Assembly: GCA_008501575.1 (NCBI GenBank) | Contig: QQUO01000350.1 | Span: 1 to 14,554 of the forward strand | Source of the DNA: Pseudomonadota bacterium | GTDB taxonomy: Bacteria; Pseudomonadota; Gammaproteobacteria; Xanthomonadales; Marinicellaceae | DNA: 14,554 nt | Direction: 5' to 3' | Shown here: one piece after another, positions 1 to 7,517 of the stretch | Position numbering within the stretch: position 1 is the stretch's first letter | How the letters are laid out: each line of letters begins with the position of its first letter | Position numbers and translations under genes: made by a program | The notes under the pieces: generated by a model | The model's database searches: none | What the model was told of the DNA's origin: nothing | What the model saw: only the letters and a program-made list of their open reading frames with translations

Positions 1-2
1 CC

Positions 3-482
3 CTGCCATTTTTATTTCTGGTGATTTTGTTGTTGGTCTTTTTTGGCCAACATATGATGTTATTGTTTCTCGCCATCGGTGGTTATATCTGGCTCGATAC
101 CGCGCGCATTGTGCGGGGCCAGACTCTGGTTTTGAAAAAACAAGCTTATGTGGAAGCGGCCCAGGCCATGGGTCAATCAACCATGGCTATTCTCACTCAG
201 CATTTGCTGCCTAATTTACGCGGGGTGGTGATTGTCTATGCCACCCTGACCATCCCACAAGTCATTCTCATTGAATCATTTATTTCATTCTTGGGATTAG
301 GTGTCCAGGAACCCAACACGTCGTGGGGTACACTGGTTAGTGAAGGCGTCGATAACTTGCAAATCGCGCCCTGGTCTCTGTGGATCCCGGGCGCGTTCTT
401 AACACTGACTTTAATGGCCTTTAATTTATTGGGTGATGGCTTGCGAGATTACTGGGATCCGCAACAGCTACGTCCGCGCTGA
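3..482 (+). CDS. Peptide ABC transporter permease, OppC/DppC type (5' truncated by window)
   Basis: This is the C-terminal 159 residues of an inner-membrane permease that would move di- or oligopeptides into the cytoplasm as one half of an ABC importer channel. The reading frame is open to the window edge, so the true start lies upstream; the GTG at 21 is only an internal valine. The cytoplasmic coupling motif of binding-protein-dependent permeases is clear (EAAQAMG, then a HLLPN end), and contacts the ATPase. It is followed by the OppC-like stretch SFLGLGVQEP, a TSWG element and a final GDGLRDYWDP, where E. coli OppC has GDGLRDALDP. Hydrophobic helices flank these motifs. Its ATPase partner is probably the gene at 1893, although a convergent channel gene lies between them. 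The last 15 bases overlap the 3' end of that channel gene. Substrate is not readable from this fragment. Confidence 0.9.
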   Translation: MPFLFLVILLLVFFGQHMMLLFLAIGGYIWLDTARIVRGQTLVLKKQAYVEAAQAMGQSTMAILTQHLLPNLRGVVIVYATLTIPQVILIESFISFLGLGVQEPNTSWGTLVSEGVDNLQIAPWSLWIPGAFLTLTLMAFNLLGDGLRDYWDPQQLRPR

Positions 483-1790
483 GTCCGCTGGCTGTTCACC
501 ATCCACTTCTGCTGCTGTGTTCGATTCTTTATGGCTGCTGGGTTGGATCATGGCTTCCTGAAAAAAACGCACATCGGCACTGCCCGGTGACTGGTGGATA
601 CGCAGGTCAAAGGCACTGATTACGGCATATATATGATCAAAAATATCACTTTGAATTTGTTCATATTTGGCCCACACCACTGTATTGGTAAAGGCATAAA
701 TTTCCAAAGGAATACCTTTATCTTCAGCCGCCAATTGCCGCACCATCAGGGTCATGCCCTGATGGATATCGGGGTGGTTTTTCAGTAGATTAACCAAATA
801 AGCGCGCAATGTTCCCAGATTGGTTAAACGCCGACCATTTATTTTCAATTCCATGTTAAATTTATTTTGCTGATTATAGGCTGCAATTTCCTCACTTTTC
901 TCCGCCAAATAGGGTGCCAGCAAACTGGCCTGCTTAAGACGCTCCATTAATTCGTCATCCATAAATTTGACACTGGTCACATCAAGATAGATGGCCCGCT
1001 TAATTCGGCGCCCGCCGGATTCTGACATGCCTTGCCAGTTTTTAAAGGAATCAGAAATCAGGGCATAGGTGGGAATGGTGGTGATGGTTTTGTCCCAGTT
1101 TTGTACCTTGACCGTGGTTAAGCCAATTTCTATGACATCACCGTCGGCACCGTAACTGGGCATTTCTAACCAATCACCAATCCGCAGCATGTCATTCACT
1201 GATAACTGAATACCGGCCACAAAACCCAACAAAGGATCCTTAAAGACCAACATCAGTACCGCCGCCATGGCACCTAAACCACTGATAATTAAGGTTGGTG
1301 ATTTATTCACCACCACCGCAATCATAAAGATAATGGCCACCACCATAAACACCAATTTCAGTGCCTGTAAAAATCCCTGAATGGGCAAATTACGGGTGCG
1401 TTTATGTTCTCTGGCCATATATCCAAAGCCGTCAACCAAAGAAAAAGCCGTCAACAATAAGAACAGAGTAATCCATAAAAGTGTCAGGGTTTGCAGCCAT
1501 ATAAACAAGGTGGTTTCCGGATTTAACCACAGGTTAATCTGGATAAAAATAATGATACCCTGAACAGTCAAGGCCAGCCGGCTAAATAGTTTTTTCTCAA
1601 ACAAGATGGCACGCCACAAATGTCTGGACTGGCGTGTCATTTTATCCACCACCTTGACCATCACTTTATGAAAAAGCCAATGAATCAGCAATGAAATGAC
1701 AATAATCACAGCCACCATAACCAATGTCATTTGTAATTGTGATAATTGAAAGCCGAATTCAGTTAACCAGTGCTTAATATATTCTTTCAT
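468..1790 (-). CDS. MscS-family mechanosensitive channel, YbdG/MscM-like
   Basis: This 440-aa protein is predicted to sit in the inner membrane and release solutes on hypo-osmotic shock, as a small-conductance MscS-type channel. Five hydrophobic helices fall near residues 20-40, 68-88, 94-117, 140-161 and 164-185. The last runs into the MscS pore-lining and beta-domain signature: GLGAMAAVLMLVFKDPLLGF at about 170-189, RIGDW at 202-206 and DGDVIEIG at 215-222. The C-terminal half (RRIKRAIYLDV, then a stretch around NPDIH-like and EIYAFT sequences) resembles E. coli YbdG, which is about 415 aa, so the length fits that subfamily. The gene is convergent with the permease and divergent from the ATPase at 1893. 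No strong sigma-70 promoter is obvious in the 102-bp divergent gap. Assignment to the YbdG rather than the short MscS branch rests on the five helices and the C-terminal similarity. Confidence 0.9.
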   Translation of the reverse strand: MKEYIKHWLTEFGFQLSQLQMTLVMVAVIIVISLLIHWLFHKVMVKVVDKMTRQSRHLWRAILFEKKLFSRLALTVQGIIIFIQINLWLNPETTLFIWLQTLTLLWITLFLLLTAFSLVDGFGYMAREHKRTRNLPIQGFLQALKLVFMVVAIIFMIAVVVNKSPTLIISGLGAMAAVLMLVFKDPLLGFVAGIQLSVNDMLRIGDWLEMPSYGADGDVIEIGLTTVKVQNWDKTITTIPTYALISDSFKNWQGMSESGGRRIKRAIYLDVTSVKFMDDELMERLKQASLLAPYLAEKSEEIAAYNQQNKFNMELKINGRRLTNLGTLRAYLVNLLKNHPDIHQGMTLMVRQLAAEDKGIPLEIYAFTNTVVWAKYEQIQSDIFDHIYAVISAFDLRIHQSPGSADVRFFQEAMIQPSSHKESNTAAEVDGEQPADSART

Positions 1791-1857
1791 GCCGCTATCA
1801 GTGTTGTTGTGTAAAACAATATAGATGGGGTTATTGGCGGGTTTTTAAAGCCTGCAG

Positions 1858-1892
1858 TTGTTGCGGCTGAGGGCATCGCTTAAAATGATGCC
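1858..1892 (+). promoter_or_regulatory. Candidate promoter and hairpin abutting the ATPase start codon
   Basis: TTGTTG (1858-1863) and TAAAAT (1881-1886) are separated by exactly 17 bases and resemble a sigma-70 promoter. The expected transcription start, about 7 bases after the -10, falls at or next to the ATG at 1893. An inverted repeat GGCATC (1872-1877) / GATGCC (1887-1892) with a 9-base spacer ends directly at the ATG, and no Shine-Dalgarno sequence is visible. The mRNA may therefore be leaderless, and the inverted repeat may be a DNA operator rather than an RNA hairpin. This is inference from motif spacing only. Confidence 0.35.
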
Positions 1893-3476
1893 ATGAGTCG
1901 ACACCCACTGCTTGATATTCAGCAATTAACCGTGCAATTTTATGGTCACAAACAGCCTGTGATTAATGCCGTTTCATTACAAATTAATGCCGGTGAAACC
2001 TTGGGTTTGGCCGGCGCTTCAGGCAGCGGTAAATCTTTAACTGCCTTGGCTGTAATGGACCTTCTGCCCACATCTTGTCAACGCCAAGGGCACATCCAAT
2101 TCAAAGGACAGGCATTATCTCAGATGAAACCGCGACAGTGGCGTCGATTAAGGGGAGCCACCATGGCCATGGTTTTCCAAGAACCCATGAGTGCCTTAAA
2201 CCCGGTGCAAACCATCGGCCGGCAGATCTCAGAAATGTTGCTTTTGCATAGCCGCTTAAGCCGCTTACAACGTCACCAACAGCTGCTGCAATTACTCAAC
2301 GAGGTGCAACTGGATGCCGATTTGAGCAATCGTTACCCCCATGAACTTTCCGGTGGTCAAAAACAACGGGCGGTAATTGCCATGGCGGTTGCCGGTCGGC
2401 CAGATTTATTGATTTGCGACGAACCCACCACCGCCCTCGATGTCCCCACCCAACAGCAAATCATTCAATTATTGAAAAATTTACAGCAAAAATACGGCAT
2501 GGCGATGTTGTTTATCAGCCATGATTTAGCGGTGATGGCCCAAGTCGCTGACCGCATTGCGGTGATGCAAGCCGGTCAAATTGTTGAAACCGCGACCACC
2601 GAAATATTGATAAAACAGCCTAAAACCGATTACAGTCGGCGTTTATTGGCCGCAGCCGGTATCAAGACCTTAGCCAACATTCATCCCCGGCATGAGCAGC
2701 CACCTTTGTTACAGATTAATAATCTCACAGTGCGTTTTAAACAAACAATAAGTCTGTTCCAAAACCACACTTTCACTGCCGTGGATCAGGTGAATTTGGC
2801 CATTATGCCGGGACAAATTATCGGTCTGGTGGGTGAATCCGGTAGTGGCAAAACCACCTTAGGCCGCTGTTTGGTGGGCTTACAAACACCGGCCTGCGGT
2901 GAAATTTTATATAAAGGCAATCCTCTGGCTGCTAATCGTCAGGCCAAAAAGCGCATCCAAATGATTTTCCAAGACCCCTATGCGTCATTAAATCCACAAC
3001 GAACCATTCGGCAATCACTGGCAGAACCCTTAAATATTCACGGCTTATTTAAACAAAAATCACAACGCGAGCAGCGCTTGGCTGCATTATTACGGCAAGT
3101 GGATTTAGACAGCAGTGCTTTACCCCGTTATCCCCACCAATTCTCCGGTGGCCAACGACAACGCATTGCCATAGCCAGAGCGCTGGCCTGTGAGCCTGAA
3201 TTACTGATTTGTGATGAAGCGGTCACGGCTTTGGATGTTCTGGTACAACAACAAGTGGTGACTTTATTAAAAAAACTGGTTGAAAAAAATCATCTCAGCC
3301 TGCTGTTTATCAGCCATGATATTGCCTTGGTTAGTGGCTTCGCCCATTATCTGGCCGTGATGCAAAATGGTCGACTGATTGAACAGGGACAAAGTCGCGA
3401 TATTATTCAACAACCACAGCACAGCTACAGCCAACTGCTGATTAACAGCATTCCGCGACTGGAATCAACGGCTTAA
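1893..3476 (+). CDS. Fused dipeptide/oligopeptide ABC transporter ATP-binding protein, YejF/OppDF type
   Basis: This 527-aa protein carries two complete ABC ATPase domains in one chain, so it would power an Opp/Dpp/Yej-type peptide importer without a separate OppD and OppF. Domain 1 has Walker A GASGSGKS (41-48), signature LSGGQKQR (about 150-157) and Walker B LLICDEPTTALD (about 172-183). Domain 2 has Walker A GESGSGKTT (about 313-321), signature FSGGQRQR (about 417) and Walker B LLICDEAVTALD. The second Walker B has Ala where most have Pro after the catalytic Glu, a common variation. Both domains have the switch histidine in LFISHD. The length matches E. coli YejF (about 530 aa). Its membrane partner is probably the permease ending at 482, but the intervening gene means it must use its own promoter. 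Starts at ATG with no clear ribosome binding site. Confidence 0.93.
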   Translation: MSRHPLLDIQQLTVQFYGHKQPVINAVSLQINAGETLGLAGASGSGKSLTALAVMDLLPTSCQRQGHIQFKGQALSQMKPRQWRRLRGATMAMVFQEPMSALNPVQTIGRQISEMLLLHSRLSRLQRHQQLLQLLNEVQLDADLSNRYPHELSGGQKQRAVIAMAVAGRPDLLICDEPTTALDVPTQQQIIQLLKNLQQKYGMAMLFISHDLAVMAQVADRIAVMQAGQIVETATTEILIKQPKTDYSRRLLAAAGIKTLANIHPRHEQPPLLQINNLTVRFKQTISLFQNHTFTAVDQVNLAIMPGQIIGLVGESGSGKTTLGRCLVGLQTPACGEILYKGNPLAANRQAKKRIQMIFQDPYASLNPQRTIRQSLAEPLNIHGLFKQKSQREQRLAALLRQVDLDSSALPRYPHQFSGGQRQRIAIARALACEPELLICDEAVTALDVLVQQQVVTLLKKLVEKNHLSLLFISHDIALVSGFAHYLAVMQNGRLIEQGQSRDIIQQPQHSYSQLLINSIPRLESTA

Positions 3477-3561
3477 ATAGCAGCCGGTGGTGAATATTAT
3501 GGATTAAACGCGCACATTAATTTCCCTTTTGTTACAATACCCATTGTCGTTTTTATATGTT

Positions 3562-3567
3562 TATAAT
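3562..3567 (+). promoter_or_regulatory. Probable -10 box of the thiamine operon promoter
   Basis: A perfect TATAAT lies 20 bases before the TPP aptamer. Transcription would start near 3574, placing the whole aptamer at the 5' end of the mRNA as expected. The -35 region at the proper distance (3539-3544, ACCCAT) is poor, so an activator or an alternative overlapping promoter is possible. Confidence 0.5.
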
Positions 3568-3587
3568 ATTTAAAACACGACACCAAT

Positions 3588-3675
3588 ATCCAAGGGGCGG
3601 CCATTACTAAGGCCTGAGACAGACTATTCTGAACCCTTTGTACCTGATCCGGTTCATGCCGGCGTAGGAATGGAT
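3588..3675 (+). promoter_or_regulatory. TPP riboswitch aptamer (THI element)
   Basis: This is a recognisable thiamine pyrophosphate sensor RNA. The conserved blocks appear in order: AGGGGC (3593-3598), CTGAGA (3614-3619), ACCCTTTG (3633-3640), ACCTGAT (3642-3648) and GCGTAGGAA (3662-3670). The closing helix P1 is formed by ATCCA (3588-3592) and TGGAT (3671-3675). The pyrophosphate-arm hairpin CCGG (3649-3652) / CCGG (3659-3662) is present. It lies 82 bases before the TonB-dependent receptor gene and therefore governs the operon 3758-7450. High TPP is expected to turn expression down, as is usual for this riboswitch class in proteobacteria. Confidence 0.95.
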
Positions 3676-3757
3676 TTATTTCACCTCGCCACAACCGGAT
3701 CTCCTTTTCATGCCGGTTGATACCTCATGTAAGCACCGGCGGTTTATGTGAGATCCT
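3676..3757 (+). promoter_or_regulatory. Expression platform of the TPP riboswitch (ribosome-site sequestering)
   Basis: GGATCTC (3697-3703) is perfectly complementary to GAGATCC (3750-3756), which holds the only Shine-Dalgarno-like bases before the ATG at 3758. A nested helix TGCCGGT (3711-3717) / ACCGGCG (3735-3741), with one G-U pair, would support this off-state fold. The same 3' region can pair instead with the aptamer: GATCCGGTT (3646-3654) matches AACCGGATC (3693-3701) over 9 bases. That pairing would free the ribosome site when TPP is absent. No U-tract follows, so control of translation rather than termination is likely. The pairings are visible; the switching model is inferred. Confidence 0.65.
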
Positions 3758-5863
3758 ATGTTTAAAAAAATATCGACTTTAAGCCTTTTGGGCTTATCTT
3801 TCATCGCTTTATCCACAAATGATGAAAACCAAAATACAGACAATTCCGTTGAGGAAACCCGACTCAGCGACATCCGGGTGACCTCAGATTTTCGGGTCGA
3901 AACCACGGCAAGTGAGGTACCTGCTTCATTAACCGTGCTGGATTCAGACAGCCTGGAGCAAGCGGGTCAACAACATTTCCAGGACGTCTTAAACCTGGTG
4001 CCGAACATCAACTGGTCCGGTTCCACATCACGTCCCCGCTACTTCCAAATCCGCGGCATTGGCGAGCGCTCACAATATGAAGGTGCACCCAATCCATCGG
4101 TGGGTTTTATTATTGATGATATGGACTTTACCGGTATCGGCGGTGCCGCCACCTTGTTTGATATCGAGCACATTGAAGTCCTGCGTGGCCCGCAAGGCAC
4201 CCGTTATGGTGCCAATGCCCTGGCCGGCTTGATTTATGTGCAATCCAAAACAGCCAGCACCGAACGCAGTCATCACGGTCGCCTCAGTGTCGGCCAGGAT
4301 GGTATAGCCAGCGCTGGTTTCAGCACCACCGGCGCGCTCGGTAACAGCCAGGACAATGCTTATCGGTTTGCGGTTCATCAATACCAAAGCGACGGCTTCC
4401 GCCACAATGTCTTTTATAATCGGGATGACAGCGACCAAAAAGATGAATTAAGCATTCGTGGCAAACTCCATTTTCAAATGAATGACCATTGGCAAAGTGA
4501 TTTAAGCCTTCTCATGATTGACCAGGACAATGGTTTTGATGTCTGGACCCCGAGCCATGACTTCACCACTTACAGTAATGACTTGGGCATTGACGCGCAA
4601 AAAGCCTATGGTGCTTCCTGGAAAAACACCTGGTCAGGCAAGCACTTTGATGTGGTCAGTATCACGGCACTGACGGATGCTGATATTACTTATTTTTTCG
4701 ATGGTGATTGGGGCAATAATAATTATTGGGGCGAATATGCACCTTATGAATATGCTTTGAATAATGATCGTGAACGGCGCCACAGCACACAGGAATTTCG
4801 CCTGTTATCAAATCCCGAAAGCCGTTTATTTAACGGGCGCAGCGACTGGTTGGTGGGTGTGTACTTATCACGCTTAGATGAAAACAACCATTCCTTGGAA
4901 GCCTCCGACGGCCTGGCTTACCGTGATTTTGCCAGCCATTATCAAGCCGATAACATCGCATTGTTTGGCCAGCTGGACAACCAATTAACCGAAAACACCA
5001 CCCTAAGCACCGGTCTCCGCCTGGAGCAACGCAAGGCCGACTATGGTGATGACAATGCCTTAATGTTAAGCCCAAAGGACGACATGCTCGGTGGTCAGAT
5101 TTCATTACGACATCAATTAAATCAGCACCATAACCTCTATGCCAGCGTGTCTCGCGGCTTTAAAGCCGGTGGTTTTAATCTTAGTACCACCTTACCCGAC
5201 AGCCGCCGTGGCTATGATCCTGAGTATTTAATTAACTACGAAGTGGGCAGTAAGGCCTTTTTATTTGATTACCGCTTACAACTGAACACCGCCGTGTTTT
5301 ATTCAAAACGAAAAGACATGCAAGTCAGCACCTCTTTTCAAAGTGATCCCGACGACCCGTTGACTTATGTTTATTACACCGGCAACGCCGCCGAGGGTGA
5401 GAATTATGGGGTGGAATTAGATGCCCTGTGGCAAGCCAGCCGCAACTTGAGTATTCATGGTTCTTTGGGTTATTTAAAAGCCACCTACAGCGATTATGTC
5501 ACCATTGATGGTGATTTCAGCGGCCGTGAACAAGCCCATGCCCCAAATTACACCGCCAACGTTGGCTTCACATACCTGGGTGATCGCGGCTTTTTTACCC
5601 GTCTGGATTATCAGGCGGTTGATGCATTCTATTTTTCCGACTCCCATGACCAACGTGCCACCAGTAAACAACTGCTGCATGTTAAAGTGGGTTACCAAGC
5701 CCCGCAATGGGCATTATACGCCTGGGGTCGAAATATTTTGGATGAGCGTTATGCGGTTCGTGGTTTTTATTTTGGTCTTGAACCCCCGAATTATAATGAC
5801 ACCCTCTACACCCACCTGGGTGATCCACAACATTTTGGTGTCACCTTTGAATTTGATTTTTAG
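3758..5863 (+). CDS. TonB-dependent outer-membrane receptor, probably for thiamine
   Basis: This 701-aa protein is predicted to import a scarce ligand across the outer membrane using TonB energy. A short signal peptide (MFKKI, hydrophobic core to about residue 19) is followed by a TonB-box-like segment (SDIRVTS, about 37-43). The plug domain comes next (about 50-170), with LRGPQGTRYGANALAGLIYV as the typical plug signature. The rest is a beta barrel rich in alternating aromatic residues, ending in FEFDF with a C-terminal Phe suited to BAM insertion. The substrate is inferred from context: a TPP riboswitch directly upstream and YkoF-like, PnuT and ThiK-like genes directly downstream. This matches the thiamine-regulated TonB receptor class described by comparative genomics. 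The signal cleavage site is not a classic AXA, so its position is uncertain. The stop codon TAG is embedded in the next gene's ribosome site. Confidence 0.92.
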   Translation: MFKKISTLSLLGLSFIALSTNDENQNTDNSVEETRLSDIRVTSDFRVETTASEVPASLTVLDSDSLEQAGQQHFQDVLNLVPNINWSGSTSRPRYFQIRGIGERSQYEGAPNPSVGFIIDDMDFTGIGGAATLFDIEHIEVLRGPQGTRYGANALAGLIYVQSKTASTERSHHGRLSVGQDGIASAGFSTTGALGNSQDNAYRFAVHQYQSDGFRHNVFYNRDDSDQKDELSIRGKLHFQMNDHWQSDLSLLMIDQDNGFDVWTPSHDFTTYSNDLGIDAQKAYGASWKNTWSGKHFDVVSITALTDADITYFFDGDWGNNNYWGEYAPYEYALNNDRERRHSTQEFRLLSNPESRLFNGRSDWLVGVYLSRLDENNHSLEASDGLAYRDFASHYQADNIALFGQLDNQLTENTTLSTGLRLEQRKADYGDDNALMLSPKDDMLGGQISLRHQLNQHHNLYASVSRGFKAGGFNLSTTLPDSRRGYDPEYLINYEVGSKAFLFDYRLQLNTAVFYSKRKDMQVSTSFQSDPDDPLTYVYYTGNAAEGENYGVELDALWQASRNLSIHGSLGYLKATYSDYVTIDGDFSGREQAHAPNYTANVGFTYLGDRGFFTRLDYQAVDAFYFSDSHDQRATSKQLLHVKVGYQAPQWALYAWGRNILDERYAVRGFYFGLEPPNYNDTLYTHLGDPQHFGVTFEFDF

Positions 5864-5873
5864 GAAATCGTCT

Positions 5874-6143
5874 ATGAAAATATCTGTCGAAATTAGTTTA
5901 TACCCCTTAACTGAAAACTTTTTAACGGTGGTTAATGACTTTATTCAACGCTTGCGTCGGGAACCGGACTTAACCATCAGGGTAAATGATTTAAGCACCC
6001 AGGTTTTTGGTGATTACCAAACCGTTTTAAGCAAGGTCAATGCCGCCATGCAAACCACCCATAATCAAACACCCAAAGCGGCGTTTGTGATGAAGGTTTT
6101 GAACGGCGATTTACTGGATGAACACAGCGACAAGTATGCTTGA
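5874..6143 (+). CDS. Small YkoF-like thiamine/HMP-binding protein
   Basis: This 89-aa protein has no signal peptide and should be cytoplasmic. Its pattern, an ISLYPL strand near the N-terminus, an amphipathic helix with FIQRLR, a second strand with NDLSTQVFGDY, then a helix and a final strand, matches one ferredoxin-like module of the YkoF / MTH1187 thiamine-binding superfamily. B. subtilis YkoF carries two such modules in one chain, so this single-module form would need to dimerise. A good ribosome site AGGAA (5862-5866) starts inside the TAG stop of the receptor gene and is 7 bases before the ATG. The start at 5874 is preferred because of this site, although the frame stays open far upstream inside the receptor gene. 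Its role may be to bind or buffer thiamine or its pyrimidine between transport and phosphorylation; this is inferred. Confidence 0.8.
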   Translation: MKISVEISLYPLTENFLTVVNDFIQRLRREPDLTIRVNDLSTQVFGDYQTVLSKVNAAMQTTHNQTPKAAFVMKVLNGDLLDEHSDKYA

Positions 6144-6753
6144 GTTTTTAAGCCAATGGTATCAAGACTTACAAGCACTGAAATGGCTTGAGCTCATTGC
6201 GGTCATTGCCGCCGTGCTCTATCTGTGGCTGGCCATTCGTGAAAACATATGGTGCTGGTTTTATGCTTTTATCAGCACCGCTTTGTCCATTTATATTTTA
6301 TACCAGGTGAATTTACTCAGCGAATCCTTGCTCAATGTATTTTATTTGGTGATGGCGGTTTACGGCTGGTATCAATGGCGTGGCGGCCAAAACCACAAGC
6401 CCCGCCAAATTCAAAAATGGTCGCTCAAAAAACATGCACTGTGGATTGGCATAACGGCAATATGGGTGCCCTTACTGGGACTGTACACCCAACAATACGG
6501 TGCAGCCTATCCTTTTATAGATGCCTTCACCACCTGTTTTGCCGTATTCACCACTTTTTTAGTGGCTTATAAGGTGTTTGAAAATTGGTATTATTGGCTG
6601 GTGATTAACAGTGTTTCGGTCTGGCTTTTCTGGCAAAAAGAGCTGTATTTTTTTACCGGCTTATACATGATTTACCTTATTATGGTGATTATTGGCATTC
6701 TGCAATGGTCCAAAAACTATGCCCGACAAACTGCACAGCCTGAAGCACATTAA
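6136..6753 (+). CDS. pnuT: PnuT/PnuC-family thiamine transporter, inner membrane
   Basis: This 205-aa, highly hydrophobic protein belongs to the PnuC vitamin-transporter family, which carries unphosphorylated vitamins by facilitated diffusion and depends on a kinase for trapping. Family features are visible: WLAIRENIWCW (31-41), VYGWYQWRGG (75-84), and the C-terminal ENWYYWLVIN (149-158) with GLYMIYLIMVIIGILQW (175-191). About seven helices can be drawn. The TPP riboswitch operon and the neighbouring kinase point to thiamine (PnuT) rather than nicotinamide riboside. The start is ambiguous: ATG 6136 overlaps the YkoF-like gene by 8 bases, while an in-frame ATG at 6118 would add six residues. 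The shorter form places a more typical N-terminus before the first helix. Neither start has a strong ribosome site, suggesting translational coupling. Confidence 0.88.
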   Translation: MLEFLSQWYQDLQALKWLELIAVIAAVLYLWLAIRENIWCWFYAFISTALSIYILYQVNLLSESLLNVFYLVMAVYGWYQWRGGQNHKPRQIQKWSLKKHALWIGITAIWVPLLGLYTQQYGAAYPFIDAFTTCFAVFTTFLVAYKVFENWYYWLVINSVSVWLFWQKELYFFTGLYMIYLIMVIIGILQWSKNYARQTAQPEAH

Positions 6754-7450
6754 ATTTTTAACCGAGGTCGGCCTCCTGGAAGCTCGCCCCATCAGGCATG
6801 GCCTTAACAATCACAGCTACCATGTGATTACTGAACAAGGTCATTATTTTGTGCGCCTTAATGCAGTGATTGCCGGTGTTGATCGGCACCGTGAAGCACA
6901 GGTTTTAGACTTAATTGAGCCCTTAAATATCAGCCCCAAAGTCATACTTAATGACACCGAACAAAATGTATTGATAACCCAATGGCATCGCGGCAACCGT
7001 TGGCAGAATCAAGATTTCAATCGACCTTCACTGGTTCGAAAACTGGCACAACAACTTAAATCCTTTCACGCCATCCCATGCCCACAAACCGCTGTTTTTA
7101 AGCACAGCCGCCTCGACCATCGGCTGTTAGGTTATGCCGATAATCAAAAAGACAACATCAAAAAACACATTAACCGCCACATCGATAAACTCGACGAAAT
7201 GGGTTTCTGGCAGGCCAATCAATCCCTCACCCACTTTGATTTAAACCCACGCAACATCATCGGCCGACAGCCACCGATGTTGGTGGACTGGGAATTTGCC
7301 GGTATAGGTCATCCTTTAATTGATTGGTTAATTATTGAATATGAAAGCGCTCAATCACTGGATCATTATTATCGCCATTATGATGATAATAACTGGTTAC
7401 CACCGTTACGGGCCTTGATTCAAATAATGATGCAAATCTGGGCAAAATGA
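6719..7450 (+). CDS. Thiamine kinase-like phosphotransferase (ThiK/choline kinase family)
   Basis: This 243-aa protein has the aminoglycoside/choline kinase-like fold motifs. They are a glycine-Asn nucleotide loop (GLNNHSY, 28-34), the Brenner-type catalytic block HFDLNPRN (172-179, with D174 and N179), and the metal-binding DWEFAG (190-195). In this operon it most likely phosphorylates imported thiamine to thiamine monophosphate, trapping what PnuT lets in, as E. coli ThiK (YcfN) does. ThiL elsewhere would complete TPP. The ATG at 6719 overlaps pnuT by 35 bases; a TTG at 6692 in the same frame would add nine residues but is less likely. It is the last gene of the operon: a tRNA promoter begins immediately after its stop. 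Choline or another amine as substrate cannot be excluded from sequence alone. Confidence 0.82.
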   Translation: MPDKLHSLKHIKFLTEVGLLEARPIRHGLNNHSYHVITEQGHYFVRLNAVIAGVDRHREAQVLDLIEPLNISPKVILNDTEQNVLITQWHRGNRWQNQDFNRPSLVRKLAQQLKSFHAIPCPQTAVFKHSRLDHRLLGYADNQKDNIKKHINRHIDKLDEMGFWQANQSLTHFDLNPRNIIGRQPPMLVDWEFAGIGHPLIDWLIIEYESAQSLDHYYRHYDDNNWLPPLRALIQIMMQIWAK

Positions 7451-7452
7451 AC

Positions 7453-7481
7453 TTGTGAGAAAGCACCACCTCAAGTAGAAT
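7453..7481 (+). promoter_or_regulatory. tRNA-Leu promoter
   Basis: TTGTGA (7453-7458) and TAGAAT (7476-7481) are separated by exactly 17 bases and start three bases after the kinase stop codon. Transcription would begin near 7488, giving a leader of about 30 bases before the tRNA. The leader contains a perfect CAGGGC (7496-7501) / GCCCTG (7506-7511) hairpin with an AACC loop. That hairpin could be a processing signal, or a weak barrier to read-through from the thiamine operon. Confidence 0.6.
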
Positions 7482-7517
7482 AAGCCGTCTCAAATCAGGG
7501 CAACCGCCCTGCAAAGA

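Noticed and set aside
4070..5105. Long antisense frames inside the receptor gene
   Set aside because: They mirror the codon pattern of the receptor, have no motif or ribosome site and overlap a clear beta-barrel coding region.
5496..5873. A long in-frame upstream extension of the YkoF-like gene inside the receptor gene
   Set aside because: The receptor frame is clearly coding there, and the ribosome site AGGAA plus ATG at 5874 fits the family's N-terminus.
6692..6718. TTG start adding nine residues to the kinase
   Set aside because: It would deepen the overlap with pnuT and has no ribosome site; the ATG at 6719 is adequate for the fold.
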